The translations under genes were made by a program, and so were the position numbers. From Deltaproteobacteria bacterium (lineage in GTDB: Bacteria; Myxococcota_A; UBA9160; UBA6930): DNA of 64,000 nucleotides. The notes beneath the pieces are model-generated. The model was not told the origin of the DNA, made no database searches, and saw only the letters and a program-made list of their open reading frames with translations. The DNA lies in assembly GCA_029261815.1 (NCBI GenBank), contig JAJDAQ010000069.1, forward strand, positions 76,340 through 140,339. Reading direction: 5' to 3'. Shown one piece after another: positions 17,501-25,394 of the stretch; positions within the stretch are counted from its first letter, which is position 1; every line of letters starts with the position of its first letter.

Positions 17501-17818
17501 GAGTCGCCGACTCACGTCTTCTCCAGCGAGGAGCTGCACGGTCGCGTTGCCGCTGCTCTCCGAGGCGGTCGAGCGAACGCTCTTGATTCCGGGCAGCCCC
17601 GTCAGTGCATCTTCAATGCGGAGACAGATCGACTGCTCGACCTCCTCCGGCGACGCGCCCGGGTAGGGCACCGTGACCGTGACGAGATCGAGGTCGACGT
17701 CGGGCACCATTTCCTGGCCCAACATCGGGATCGTCAGCAACCCGCCGCAGACCAGCAACGCCATCAGGAGGTTCGCGGCAACCGGATTGCGCGCGAACCA
17801 CTCGATCAATCCGTTCAT
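14543..17818 (-). CDS. RND-type multidrug efflux permease (AcrB/HAE1 family)
   Basis: 1091-residue inner-membrane proton antiporter. The first helix (residues 10-32) and PGASPEEVEQSI of the porter domain are typical. The proton-relay Asp pair is in GIVVDDAIVVGE of TM4, and the second half repeats the pattern (SGVVVNSSLVLVDRVNQ). Length and layout match AcrB-like pumps. The ATG overlaps the adaptor stop by 4 bases (ATGA), so translation is coupled. An outer-membrane TolC partner is not in the window. Substrates are unknown; divergent TetR control suggests induction by a toxic or hydrophobic compound. Confidence 0.95.
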   Translation of the reverse strand: MNGLIEWFARNPVAANLLMALLVCGGLLTIPMLGQEMVPDVDLDLVTVTVPYPGASPEEVEQSICLRIEDALTGLPGIKSVRSTASESSGNATVQLLAGEDVSRRLADIRARIDAIDNFPVDAERPIVRQAEIGKQVLSIAIAGDTDEWTLKAMGERVRDGLAAQPEITEVTLSSVRPYEVSIEVSESALERFGMTFDHVVQAVRRSSIDLPGGVVRAQGGEILLRAKGQAFDREGFESIPLVSRPDGTRLTVGDVAEVSDAFAESDQRATFDGEPSVLVTVLRVGDQKLLSVADAAIRYVDEIQPTLPEGLEVTVWQNGAIYLEERLGSMLGNARGGFFLVVLVLALFLRLRLALWVALGIPIAFLGAVAVMPTLGMSINWISLLAFIVVLGIVVDDAIVVGESTYTEHQRTGEALEGAIRGTKSVAIPVFFGVATTVAAFAPMLFIPGAMGRFTRVLPLIVIACLVFSLVEALLVLPGHLGHSRNSFESRPVRPVSVQWRKLQNKIASGLDHLIHQRYKGWLEQAIEWRYLTLAGAVAILMVTMGILAGGWLRFTFQEPVEGDVIVADLTMAPGTPVEATTAALRRLEVAAYAVQQAADAERDLEHGSIFRHVLTSVGEQPFRKAQSQMPGGPMGRVLGGGGNLGEVQVEMIDSAFRDIGTDEMQRRWREAVGAIPGVTELAFHNTMISAGKPVELEMHGGDLVELESAATALKEALARYPGVFDVADSFRIGKRELTYRVLPQAEMLGLSVSDLGRQVRQAFQGEEVQRIQRGRDDVAVIVRYPEAERRSLNEVSSMRIRTAEGLAVPFEEVASVEIGKGFASIQRVDRQRVVTVTADVDVALGNANEVVADLQRAVLPQILEDHPGVGFSFAGEQAEQRDFMDAMVRGQALALLVIYALLAIPLRSYSQPIIIMSAIPFGLVGAAVGHLLLGYDFSMYSIIGLVALSGVVVNSSLVLVDRVNQLREAGERLADAVREAACGRFRAIMLTSLTTFAGLTPMMLENSMSARFMIPMALSLAFGVVFSSAVTLFFVPCAYIAMEDATLLFRGKSRRRAAERIASARADQDASDAAAAKPGSWDEEELRVR

Positions 17819-19050
17819 GAAGGGTTCCCGTCCTTGGACGCGTCCCCGTCGCCGGACGCTTCACCGTCGGCGACCCGAACGGCCATGCCTTCGACGAAGA
17901 CCGGCGGGGGCGTCGTGCACACCCGCTCTCCAGCCTCGAGCCCGGAGGAAACCCACGCCACGTCTCGCTCCGACCGCAGGACGGTCACCACGCGCCGTCG
18001 CAGCCGCGAATCGGCATCCAGGATGAGCAGCTCGTTCCCCGGTCGAAGCGCCGAGCGCGGCACCTCGAAGGTGTTCTCATGAGGGCGACCCTCGATCCGG
18101 GCCTCGACATAGGCCCCCATCGTCAGAGGGGCGCCGCCATCGCTCGAGCCGGGATTGGAAATGCGGGCAACGACGTGAAGCATTCGCGTCTTGTCATCGA
18201 GCACACCCTCCGTCCGAACGAGCTGTCCCACCCACTCGGCATCCGCCCCCTGGCTCGCGCTTCGCAGAATGACCTGCGGGCCCCGCTCGGGCAGAGCCGG
18301 CAATCCGAGTGCCGTGAGCGCCTGGCCTTCGGGTGAGCGCGTCGCTTCCTCGACCGATTCGGGCAGGAAGGCAATATCGTCCGCCGCGATGGGGAGACGG
18401 ACCTCTGCGGCTTCGGCGGAGAAGATTCGCGCCAGGGGCGTTCCGCGCCCGACGAATGCACCGGCATCTACCACGCGCGTGTGGACACGACCCGAGAAGG
18501 GGGCCTTGACCTCCGTGCGCGAGAGATCGAGTTCAGCCTGGGTGTGTTGCGCCCCGGCATCTCGAACGTTCGCGGCCGCGATCCGGGCGTTGCTCTCCGC
18601 TTCCTCGTAGCGCGCGGCGCTCGATGCACCACGGGTCCGCAAGGCGCCGGACCGCTCGAGGCTGGCACGTGCCAGGCCGAGCTGGCTCTCGGCGCGCTCG
18701 AGTGCGGCGGCGGCTCGCTCGACGGCGACCGCATGGTCACGCGGTTCGATCTTCAGCAGCACTTCGCCGGCTTCGAAACGGGCGCCCGCTTCGAGTTTGG
18801 GCGACATCCACACGACGCGACCGGCGACTTCGGCCACCAGGTCGCCTTCGAGGGACGGCGAGACCGTACCCGCCGCTTCAATCCACGGCTGAGCCGTCCC
18901 AGGCTGGACGGTGAGGACACGGACGAGGGGCTGGGCTTCGCTGACGACGCGGGGTTCGGGCTTCGGCTGCACCAACACGAGCGCAGTCGTGCAAAGCAGC
19001 CCGACGACCAGGGCGAGCAGGGGTGCCAGAGCCTTGGGCTCGAGCTTCAT
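17815..19050 (-). CDS. RND efflux periplasmic adaptor (membrane fusion protein)
   Basis: 411-residue HlyD/AcrA-type adaptor linking the RND permease to an outer-membrane channel. An N-terminal membrane anchor (about 8-26) is followed by lipoyl halves (VAEVAGRVVWMSPKLEAG and VKAPFSGRVHTRVVDAGAFV) that flank a coiled-coil hairpin (about 100-165, Ala/Glu/Arg rich). A beta-barrel and membrane-proximal domain follow. Start ATG 19050 was chosen because MKLEPKALAP begins the anchor; the longer frame upstream overlaps the divergent promoter region. It precedes the permease with ATGA overlap. Confidence 0.92.
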   Translation of the reverse strand: MKLEPKALAPLLALVVGLLCTTALVLVQPKPEPRVVSEAQPLVRVLTVQPGTAQPWIEAAGTVSPSLEGDLVAEVAGRVVWMSPKLEAGARFEAGEVLLKIEPRDHAVAVERAAAALERAESQLGLARASLERSGALRTRGASSAARYEEAESNARIAAANVRDAGAQHTQAELDLSRTEVKAPFSGRVHTRVVDAGAFVGRGTPLARIFSAEAAEVRLPIAADDIAFLPESVEEATRSPEGQALTALGLPALPERGPQVILRSASQGADAEWVGQLVRTEGVLDDKTRMLHVVARISNPGSSDGGAPLTMGAYVEARIEGRPHENTFEVPRSALRPGNELLILDADSRLRRRVVTVLRSERDVAWVSSGLEAGERVCTTPPPVFVEGMAVRVADGEASGDGDASKDGNPS

Positions 19051-19265
19051 GGGGGGATTTCCTTGCTGAGGGGGCGATCCGGGTCGCACAGATCCCGGTC
19101 GAAGAGAGGACGATTCGCGCTGCTCTCTTCGGCCAAACTGCCGCATTGCTGAAGTCGGCCCGCCGCCGGACTGCCCAATGCCCGCGTCCGTGCTGCCGAC
19201 GGAGCGCCGGCTCGGCGCAGCCCCGCTAGCCGATTTCAGGTAGGCTCGACCATCCAGGAACGCCC
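19051..19265. promoter_or_regulatory. Divergent promoter region of the RND pump and TetR-SDR genes
   Basis: 215 non-coding bases between the adaptor gene (leftward) and the TetR gene (rightward). By analogy with acrR-acrAB-type arrangements, both promoters and a TetR operator should be here. A short interrupted repeat AGCC/GGCT at about 19228-19246 was noticed but is too weak to call. Confidence 0.45.
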
Positions 19266-19880
19266 GTGAGTCAGACGCCCGAATCCCTCGATCGCCCCAC
19301 CCAACGCGAACGCCAGCGCGCAGAAACGCGAGAGCGCCTGTTCCAGGCCGCTCTCGCCGAATTCCGACGCCATGGCGTCGCGGGCGCACGGATCGAGCAG
19401 ATCGCGACGTCCGTGGGCGTCGTGCGAGGGACGTTCTACTTCCATTTCCCGACCAAGGAACACGTGCTCCAGGAACTGCAGCTGCGGGGCCAGGAGCGGA
19501 TCATGGACCACCTGGCGGACCTCGACCCGGACAAGGACGGCGTGACCGAGGTGCTCGAAGCCATCGTCAACGGCCTCGAGGCGGGTGCAGAAGTGGTCAA
19601 CGACGGGCCGCTTCTTCGCGACACGCTCGCCCTCTACGTCCGCCACCCCATCGAGCCCTCGATCGGTGACGACGAGCCCCGACCACTCGTTGAGGTCGCT
19701 GCCGGCGTCCTGGCCGCCGCCCAGAAGCGCGGCGAGATGCGGAGCGACATATCACCCGAAGACGCCGTCTCCGTGGTGTTCTCGGGCTTGTTCGGCCTGT
19801 TCGCGGCGAGTGCCTCCGGCCGCGGCCACTTGTTGCGCGACTGGCTGAATCTCGTCGGGCGGGGCCTCGCGCCCGAATGA
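19266..19880 (+). CDS. TetR/AcrR-family transcriptional regulator
   Basis: 204 residues from GTG 19266. The N-terminal helix-turn-helix (about 15-60: RLFQAALAEFRRHGV, RIEQIATSVGVVRGTFYFHFPTKE) is a textbook TetR DNA-binding domain; the rest is a variable ligand-binding domain. It is divergent from the RND adaptor gene, which suggests it represses the pump. Its stop overlaps the start of an SDR gene (ATGA), so the two are translated together. The ligand is unknown. Confidence 0.92.
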   Translation: MSQTPESLDRPTQRERQRAETRERLFQAALAEFRRHGVAGARIEQIATSVGVVRGTFYFHFPTKEHVLQELQLRGQERIMDHLADLDPDKDGVTEVLEAIVNGLEAGAEVVNDGPLLRDTLALYVRHPIEPSIGDDEPRPLVEVAAGVLAAAQKRGEMRSDISPEDAVSVVFSGLFGLFAASASGRGHLLRDWLNLVGRGLAPE

Positions 19881-20656
19881 GCCGACTGACGCAGCGCAGT
19901 CGTTCGATCGCTGGCCGCACAGCCATCGTCACCGGCGCCGCAAGTGGGATGGGGCGTGCGACGGCGCACTTGTTCGCAGATGAAGGCGCCCGCGTCGTCG
20001 TCGTCGACCTCAATGCGGAAGGCGTCGAAGCCGTCGCTGCAGAGATCCGCGCAGCCGGCGGCGAAGTATTGGCCTTTGCGCTCGACGTGAGTGATGCCGC
20101 CGCGGTCGCAGATGCCGTGGCACAGGTCGCGACGACGTTTGGCGGCATCGACATCCTGGTGAACAACGCTGGCATCTCGGTCCCAGCACCGCTCCAGCTC
20201 GACGACTTCGAGGAGCGCTGGGATCGCACGCTGGCCGTGAACCTCACCGCGCACGTGATCTGGGTGCGTGCCTGCCTGACCCACCTCGAGCAGAGCGATG
20301 CCGGCCGAATCGTCAACATCGCCTCGACCGAAGGCCTCGGCGCGACCGCCATGATCAGCCCCTATACCGCGAGCAAGCACGGGGTCGTGGGGCTGACGCG
20401 GTCTCTCGCGATGGAACTCGGACCGCGTGGCATCACGGTGAACTGCATCTGCCCCGGACCCATCCACACGGGCATGACCCAGGACATTCCGGATGAGGCG
20501 AAGAACAAGTTCGCGAGGCGCCGCGTACCGCTGCGACGCTATGGCGACCCCGAAGAAGTCGCCCACGGCACGCTGTCGTTCGTTCTTCCAGCTTCGTCGT
20601 TCATCACGGGCGCCGTGCTTCCCGTCGACGGTGGTCTGACGGTCCAGAACACCTAG
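19877..20656 (+). CDS. SDR family NAD(P)-dependent oxidoreductase
   Basis: 259-residue classical short-chain dehydrogenase. The cofactor motif TGAASGMGRATA, the NNAG motif (LVNNAGIS), the catalytic Ser region (NIASTEGLG), YTASKHG (Tyr and Lys) and the closing FITGAVLPVDGG are all present. VVVVDLNAEG with Asp at the end of beta-2 favours NAD over NADP. It is coupled to the TetR gene by a 4-base overlap, suggesting it modifies the compound that the pump exports or the regulator senses; this is inference. Confidence 0.9.
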   Translation: MSRLTQRSRSIAGRTAIVTGAASGMGRATAHLFADEGARVVVVDLNAEGVEAVAAEIRAAGGEVLAFALDVSDAAAVADAVAQVATTFGGIDILVNNAGISVPAPLQLDDFEERWDRTLAVNLTAHVIWVRACLTHLEQSDAGRIVNIASTEGLGATAMISPYTASKHGVVGLTRSLAMELGPRGITVNCICPGPIHTGMTQDIPDEAKNKFARRRVPLRRYGDPEEVAHGTLSFVLPASSFITGAVLPVDGGLTVQNT

Positions 20657-20669
20657 CGACAGCCGCTAG
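20653..20669. terminator. Small hairpin spanning two convergent stop codons
   Basis: CTAGCG (20653-20658) and CGCTAG (20664-20669) pair around the loop ACAGC and contain the TAG stops of both the SDR gene and the deacetylase-carbamoyltransferase gene. The stem is short and lacks T tracts, so it is at best a weak bidirectional terminator. Confidence 0.3.
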
Positions 20670-23308
20670 GCCGAGTCCTTGGCACTCGGCCGCGGTACGG
20701 GAACGGCGTCGCGGACACGGACGACGTACGGGCCCATGACGAGCCAGTCCAGGTGGCTTCGCTGGAACGCATTGATCGCGTCTTCCGGGGTCCGGACGAT
20801 CGGCTCTTCATGCATGTTGAAGCTCGTGTTGATCGTGCACGAGATGCCGGTCCGCGCCTTGTATGCCTCGAGAATCGCGTACATCCCAGGGTTCTGGTCC
20901 TTGCGGACGAGCTGCGGGCGAGCCGTCCCATCCACATGAACCGCGGCCGGACACGCGTCCTTCATCTTGTCGGTGCAGTCAACGACCAGGGTCATGAACT
21001 CACACGCCCGCTTCTCGCCCGGCCGGAGGATGAAGTACTCGTCGGCATCTTCGTAGATGCACATCGGAGCGAACGGCATGAACTCGGTGCGGTCGAGCTG
21101 CTGGTTCAGCCAGTCGTTGACGGACTTCTCACCGCAGTGATAGAGGATCGATCGGTTTCCGAGTGCACGCGGGCCGTACTCCATTCCGCCATCGGCGCGA
21201 GCCACGATCTTCTCATCCGCGAGCTGCTCCGCGACGAAATCGGGCAGATCCTCGGGTTCGTGGATCTCGAGCTCCGGATGAGCGGCCAACACCGCGTCGA
21301 TCTCGGCTGCATCGAATGCCGTCCCCAAGTAGGCATTGGGCATGGGATGCGGCGACGCCGCGCAGACTTCGAGTGCGGATCCCGCACACAGCCCGCCGTC
21401 GCCCATGGCCGGGAACACATAGAGGTTCTCGGGCTCGAGCTTCTGTGAGATCGCCATGTTCAGTTTGACGTTTGCGAAGACACCGCCGGCAAGCGCCAGA
21501 TTCCGGGAATGACCAGCAACTTCAGGAATGATCCGGACCATCTCGCGCTCAAGCAGATGCTGGAACGCCCAGGCCACGTCCTCCCGCGAATAGCCTTCCA
21601 GGAGGTCAGCAAGCGGCTTCTTGTAGTTCCGGTATTCGATCGCGTAGAGAACCGGCTTCCCGCTCCGGATCTCGCTCAACATTCCTTTTCGCGGACGCGG
21701 AAAACCTTCGGCGTAGAAGCGCTTCCCTAGCCGGAAACCGTCTCGTTCGAAGAATGTCGACTCGACCTTCTCGAGAAGTTCTGCGTTGTGCGACCCGTAG
21801 CCAGCGAGCCCCGTGATCTTGCCTTCGTGGCGGCCCGCCTTGAAGCCCAGGATCTGCGTGCAGGCGGTATAGAACTGGCCGAACGAATTTGGATAGAAGA
21901 AGCGTTTGGCGTTTCGGATCGTTCGCCCGCTTCCCTTCGACACCGTGATGCAGATGTCATCGCCGACGCCGTCAGCGGTAACGATCGTCGCTTCGTCGAC
22001 TTCTCCGGTACGGAACGCGCTGGCCGCGTGCGCGGAGTGGTGTTCGACGTAGAAGACGCGAGGCCGCTTCCCAAACTCCCGCTCAAAGGAATCCACCGCC
22101 GCGTCATAGCCGAGCGAGCGAAAGAAATAGAACACGCGATAGAGCAGACGCACGAAGTGCGGGAAGTAGTCGTTCAGGCCGTGGTAGTCGCGAACGTCGT
22201 CTGACAGGCTCTTCCAGCTCTGTGGCAGCAGGTTTCGCCAATCGAGGCCCGCAATCGCAATCGCATCGACTTCACTCCCTTCGATTCCGGCAATGCGAAG
22301 TGCCTCACGGACCGAATCCTCGGGCGGGTAGCGGTTGTCGAGCTTCTTGCGGCTCAGTCGCTCTTCGTTGATGGCGGAAAGAATCCGACCGTCTCGCACC
22401 ACCGCAGCACCGGTTTCGTGGGTCGTCGAGATCCCCAAGATCGTGCGCGGGCGGAGACGGGGCGAGAGATGCTTCTCGGCGTCGAGGAAGGACTCGATCG
22501 TCTCGATCTCGTACGTCTCTCGCACGTCGGACACGAGCTTTCCGAGGAACGCCCGCTTCTGATCCGCGCTGAAGAAGTTGTTGGTGAAGACCTGGAGCCT
22601 CAGGTCGCCCAGATCTTCCTGCTTCTCGGCGAAGTCGGTGAAGTGGAAGAGCAAGGTCAGGTGATCGGCCTGGGCTTGCGCACGGCCGAGCGCCCATCGG
22701 AAATAGGGACGGCGCAGGTAGAACGCGTACGCCGGATGGAACGCGGGCATGCCCGGCCACGAGACCGGGAGCGGGAACTCCATCAGCCCGCGTTCAGGGA
22801 GAATCTCGAACGGGTCGGGATAGAGTCGCTGGATACCGAGGCGTTCGCGCATCGCGAACGTCGGAAAGACCGAGCTGTCGTAGTCGTAGCCGGCTTCACC
22901 CAACAGTTCGATCGACTCCCAGTCGACCGAAAATCCTGGCGCGCGGAATCCCCGCACCTGAACGCCAAGGGCGTCCTCGATTCGGGCCTTGGCGTCGAAG
23001 ATCTCTTCTCGCTTGATCTCGGTCGAACTGCGGTCCAGGTAACGATGCCGAAAACCGTGACATGCCATCTCGTGTCCAGCGTCCACCAGTCCGCGCAGCG
23101 CGGCCTGCTTCTCCTTGTCCTCGAGATCTTCCGCGATGACCATGTAGGTCGCCTTGACGCCCATGTCGTCAAAGAAGCGCGCCGACTGCTCGACGGCCGA
23201 CTGGAAGAATGCGTCGCGCCCCTCGAAGACGCGGCCGTGCGCGCGATGAATCGCGGCGAGACCGTCCGTGTCCACCTGAAAGAAGGCGCTGCGCGCGTGA
23301 TCGCTCAT
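20666..23308 (-). CDS. Fusion of NodB-type polysaccharide deacetylase and NodU/TobZ-type carbamoyltransferase
   Basis: 880-residue bifunctional protein. Residues 1 to about 280 form a polysaccharide deacetylase: Asp pair in QVDTDG (D13, D15), zinc-binding HGFRH (H84, H88), RAPGFS (R122) and YDYDSSVFP. Residues about 288-880 form an O-carbamoyltransferase: LGISTTHETGAAVV, metal-site VEHHSAHAAS (H423, H424, H427), ADGVGDD, and the C-terminal YrdC-like signature GGMEYGPRALGNRSI. It would remove an acetyl group from a GlcNAc-like residue and carbamoylate a hydroxyl using carbamoyl phosphate and ATP. Both halves keep key residues, and no stop or frame break separates them. ATG 23308 overlaps the epimerase stop by one base (TGATG). 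It is the last gene of the ten-gene operon. Confidence 0.88.
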   Translation of the reverse strand: MSDHARSAFFQVDTDGLAAIHRAHGRVFEGRDAFFQSAVEQSARFFDDMGVKATYMVIAEDLEDKEKQAALRGLVDAGHEMACHGFRHRYLDRSSTEIKREEIFDAKARIEDALGVQVRGFRAPGFSVDWESIELLGEAGYDYDSSVFPTFAMRERLGIQRLYPDPFEILPERGLMEFPLPVSWPGMPAFHPAYAFYLRRPYFRWALGRAQAQADHLTLLFHFTDFAEKQEDLGDLRLQVFTNNFFSADQKRAFLGKLVSDVRETYEIETIESFLDAEKHLSPRLRPRTILGISTTHETGAAVVRDGRILSAINEERLSRKKLDNRYPPEDSVREALRIAGIEGSEVDAIAIAGLDWRNLLPQSWKSLSDDVRDYHGLNDYFPHFVRLLYRVFYFFRSLGYDAAVDSFEREFGKRPRVFYVEHHSAHAASAFRTGEVDEATIVTADGVGDDICITVSKGSGRTIRNAKRFFYPNSFGQFYTACTQILGFKAGRHEGKITGLAGYGSHNAELLEKVESTFFERDGFRLGKRFYAEGFPRPRKGMLSEIRSGKPVLYAIEYRNYKKPLADLLEGYSREDVAWAFQHLLEREMVRIIPEVAGHSRNLALAGGVFANVKLNMAISQKLEPENLYVFPAMGDGGLCAGSALEVCAASPHPMPNAYLGTAFDAAEIDAVLAAHPELEIHEPEDLPDFVAEQLADEKIVARADGGMEYGPRALGNRSILYHCGEKSVNDWLNQQLDRTEFMPFAPMCIYEDADEYFILRPGEKRACEFMTLVVDCTDKMKDACPAAVHVDGTARPQLVRKDQNPGMYAILEAYKARTGISCTINTSFNMHEEPIVRTPEDAINAFQRSHLDWLVMGPYVVRVRDAVPVPRPSAKDSA

Positions 23309-24390
23309 CAAGAACTCCCGGCTTCTGCGAGCGGAACCAATGCCGCCACGATCTTCTCGGCGGCGTGTCCGTCACCGAACACGTCGGGCTTCTTCTCCGG
23401 CTTCAGGAGACCCTTCGCGGCGGTGAGAATCTTCTCGGGGTCCGAGCCCGCCAGTACATTCCAGCCGCTCTCGACCGTTTCGACCCATTCGGTTTCGGGG
23501 CGAAGCGTGATGCAAGGCGTCTCGACGAACAACGCTTCCTTCTGCATCCCACCGGAGTCCGTCAAGACGGCGCAGGCTTCGGCCTCGAGGAGCAAGGTGT
23601 CGAGGTAGGACGTGGGCTCGATCGCACGAATCCGATCGACCCCATCATCGGTACGCGACTGGATCGCGAGGTTCTTTCGCGTGCGCGGATGGACGGGAAA
23701 GACCACCGGCAGGTCGAGCGACGCCAGCGCCTGCACCAGGCGACCGAGGATCACGGGGTCGTCGGTGTTGTAGTTGCGATGGATCGTCGCGAGGAAATAG
23801 CCGCCAGGCTCGAGGCCAAGCTCGGTCAAGATCGTGCTTTGTTCGCGGGCGATCGGCAGGAACTGACGAACGGCGTCGTACATCGTGTCGCCAACGTGGA
23901 GAGCACGGTCGCGCAGGGATTCACGCTCCAGGTTCTCCAGCGCCGTCGGCGTCGGGCAGAGCAACAGATCCGAGAGGTGATCGGTGACGACGCGATTCTC
24001 TTCCTCCGGCATCGAGCGGTTCCATGAACGCAATCCGGCCTCGACGTGGGCCAGCGGGCAGCCGGCCTTGCGAGCAGCCAACGCGCCACCGAGCGTCGAG
24101 TTCGTATCGCCGAAGACGACGACCACGTCGGGCCGTTCCTCGAGCAGAACTGCCTCGGTCCGCTGAAGCACTTCGGCGACCTGGTTCCCGGGGGCGCCGG
24201 AACCGACCTCCAGATTCACGTCCGGCGTTCGGATCGGGAGCTCATCGAAGAACACATCCGACATTGCGGCGTCGTAGTGCTGCCCCGTGTGGATCAGCAG
24301 CTCTTCGTGGCCCGCCGCTGACAGTGCCGCCGACAGCGGGGCCGCCTTGATGAACTGGGGACGCGCGCCCACGATCGTGGCGACTCTCAT
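23308..24390 (-). CDS. wecB: UDP-N-acetylglucosamine 2-epimerase, non-hydrolysing (WecB/WbpI-like)
   Basis: 360-residue cytoplasmic enzyme interconverting UDP-GlcNAc-type and UDP-ManNAc-type sugars. Family motifs are intact: GARPQFIKAAP, HTGQHYD, VFGDTNSTLGGALAA, HVEAGLRS, MPEEENR, HRNYNTDDP and LTDSGGMQKEA. The sequence reads more like WbpI, which epimerises UDP-2,3-diacetamido-glucuronic acid, than like general WecB. That fits the WbpD/WbpE-like genes 11 kb away but cannot be proved from sequence. Start ATG 24390 overlaps the upstream stop by 4 bases; longer in-frame starts lie inside the neighbour. Confidence 0.88.
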   Translation of the reverse strand: MRVATIVGARPQFIKAAPLSAALSAAGHEELLIHTGQHYDAAMSDVFFDELPIRTPDVNLEVGSGAPGNQVAEVLQRTEAVLLEERPDVVVVFGDTNSTLGGALAARKAGCPLAHVEAGLRSWNRSMPEEENRVVTDHLSDLLLCPTPTALENLERESLRDRALHVGDTMYDAVRQFLPIAREQSTILTELGLEPGGYFLATIHRNYNTDDPVILGRLVQALASLDLPVVFPVHPRTRKNLAIQSRTDDGVDRIRAIEPTSYLDTLLLEAEACAVLTDSGGMQKEALFVETPCITLRPETEWVETVESGWNVLAGSDPEKILTAAKGLLKPEKKPDVFGDGHAAEKIVAALVPLAEAGSS

Positions 24391-25394
24391 TCCGAACCTC
24401 CGGAAGCTTCTTTCGCTCGGACCCCGCCTCGGAAACCCCGGACGTAGATCCACCCACCGAGCAATGCCGCGGCCATGACACCGACACGCCATCCGATGGC
24501 GACTTCGGCGCCGCCAGTCATCCCGACGGAATCAAAGAGTCTATGGAATGCCAGCTCGCCGACACCAAGTCCCCCCGGTGTAAGCGGAATCGCGTTCGCC
24601 ACGAACCCAAGCGGAACGACCAGAGCGAGTTCGGCCTTCAGGCTGCTGGGCGCCACGGCGGCGGCCACGACCGCGGTCGTCGCAATCGCGGCGCTGTGCG
24701 CCACGACGGACAGGCCGAACGCCACGGCGACGGCTCCGAGCGAGCGCCGAAACTCGCGCACCGCGAGCACGATCCGCCACGGCAGCTCCCAACGGATCAC
24801 GTTGCGAAGCGCATCGATCCAGCCGATCGGGACGAAGAACACCGCCGCCAGGACCAACGTCCCCGCGCCGAAGACCACGCCACAGAAGACGAGCAGCGTC
24901 TGGAATACGCCGCTCGATGCCACCTCGGAGGTAAAGAACGGCGCGGCCAGAAACGGCATCGCAAACAACGCCCACATCGCGATCGCGCGATCCAGCAACA
25001 CGATCGTGGCCAGCTCGGCCCGCGTTCCGCGTTCCTGTTTGGAAACCGTGTAGTAGATCTTGGCCGCGTCGCCGCTTGCACTACCTGGCAGGAAGAGTCC
25101 GAAGAACATCCCGATCAGGGAGAGCTGGACCGCCTCTCGGGTCCCCAGAGAGAAACCCGCGGCCCCCAACAGGACCGGAAGACGCACTGCTGTGAAGTAG
25201 ACCGTGGTTCCGAGCATTGCGGCGACGCCCAACAGCAGCGCTGGCCGATCCAGAAACCCGCCGAAGGACGACCAATCGATGCCGGCCGACCGCACCAGGT
25301 AGACGAGCAACACCGCTGCGACGCCGAAGCGAAGCCATGCGGTCCATCCGGCGGACGGCTTGGGATCCGCCGCGGATGTGCTCGCGGCCTCCAT
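24387..25394 (-). CDS. Lysylphosphatidylglycerol synthase-TM / flippase-like membrane protein
   Basis: 335-residue integral membrane protein with about 8 helices. The conserved family segment NAIPLTPGGLGVGELAF is present near the C-terminus, and the first part has GMFFGLFLPGSASGDAAK. This domain (UPF0104) occurs in phosphatidylglycerol synthases and as stand-alone proteins in glycan loci, where a role in lipid or lipid-linked sugar movement has been proposed but is mostly unproven. Start ATG 25394 shares one base with the AsnB stop (TGATG). Confidence 0.85.
   Translation of the reverse strand: MEAASTSAADPKPSAGWTAWLRFGVAAVLLVYLVRSAGIDWSSFGGFLDRPALLLGVAAMLGTTVYFTAVRLPVLLGAAGFSLGTREAVQLSLIGMFFGLFLPGSASGDAAKIYYTVSKQERGTRAELATIVLLDRAIAMWALFAMPFLAAPFFTSEVASSGVFQTLLVFCGVVFGAGTLVLAAVFFVPIGWIDALRNVIRWELPWRIVLAVREFRRSLGAVAVAFGLSVVAHSAAIATTAVVAAAVAPSSLKAELALVVPLGFVANAIPLTPGGLGVGELAFHRLFDSVGMTGGAEVAIGWRVGVMAAALLGGWIYVRGFRGGVRAKEASGGSE

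Noticed and set aside
16586-18082. Plus-strand open frame of about 500 codons over the RND genes
   Set aside because: It is antisense to the permease and adaptor, has no family motif and is rich in Asp/Arg/His as expected from a reversed frame.
23308-24492. Longer N-terminus for the epimerase
   Set aside because: The added residues lie within the preceding gene, lack family similarity, and ATG 24390 begins exactly at the conserved GARPQFIK region with a 4-base overlap.
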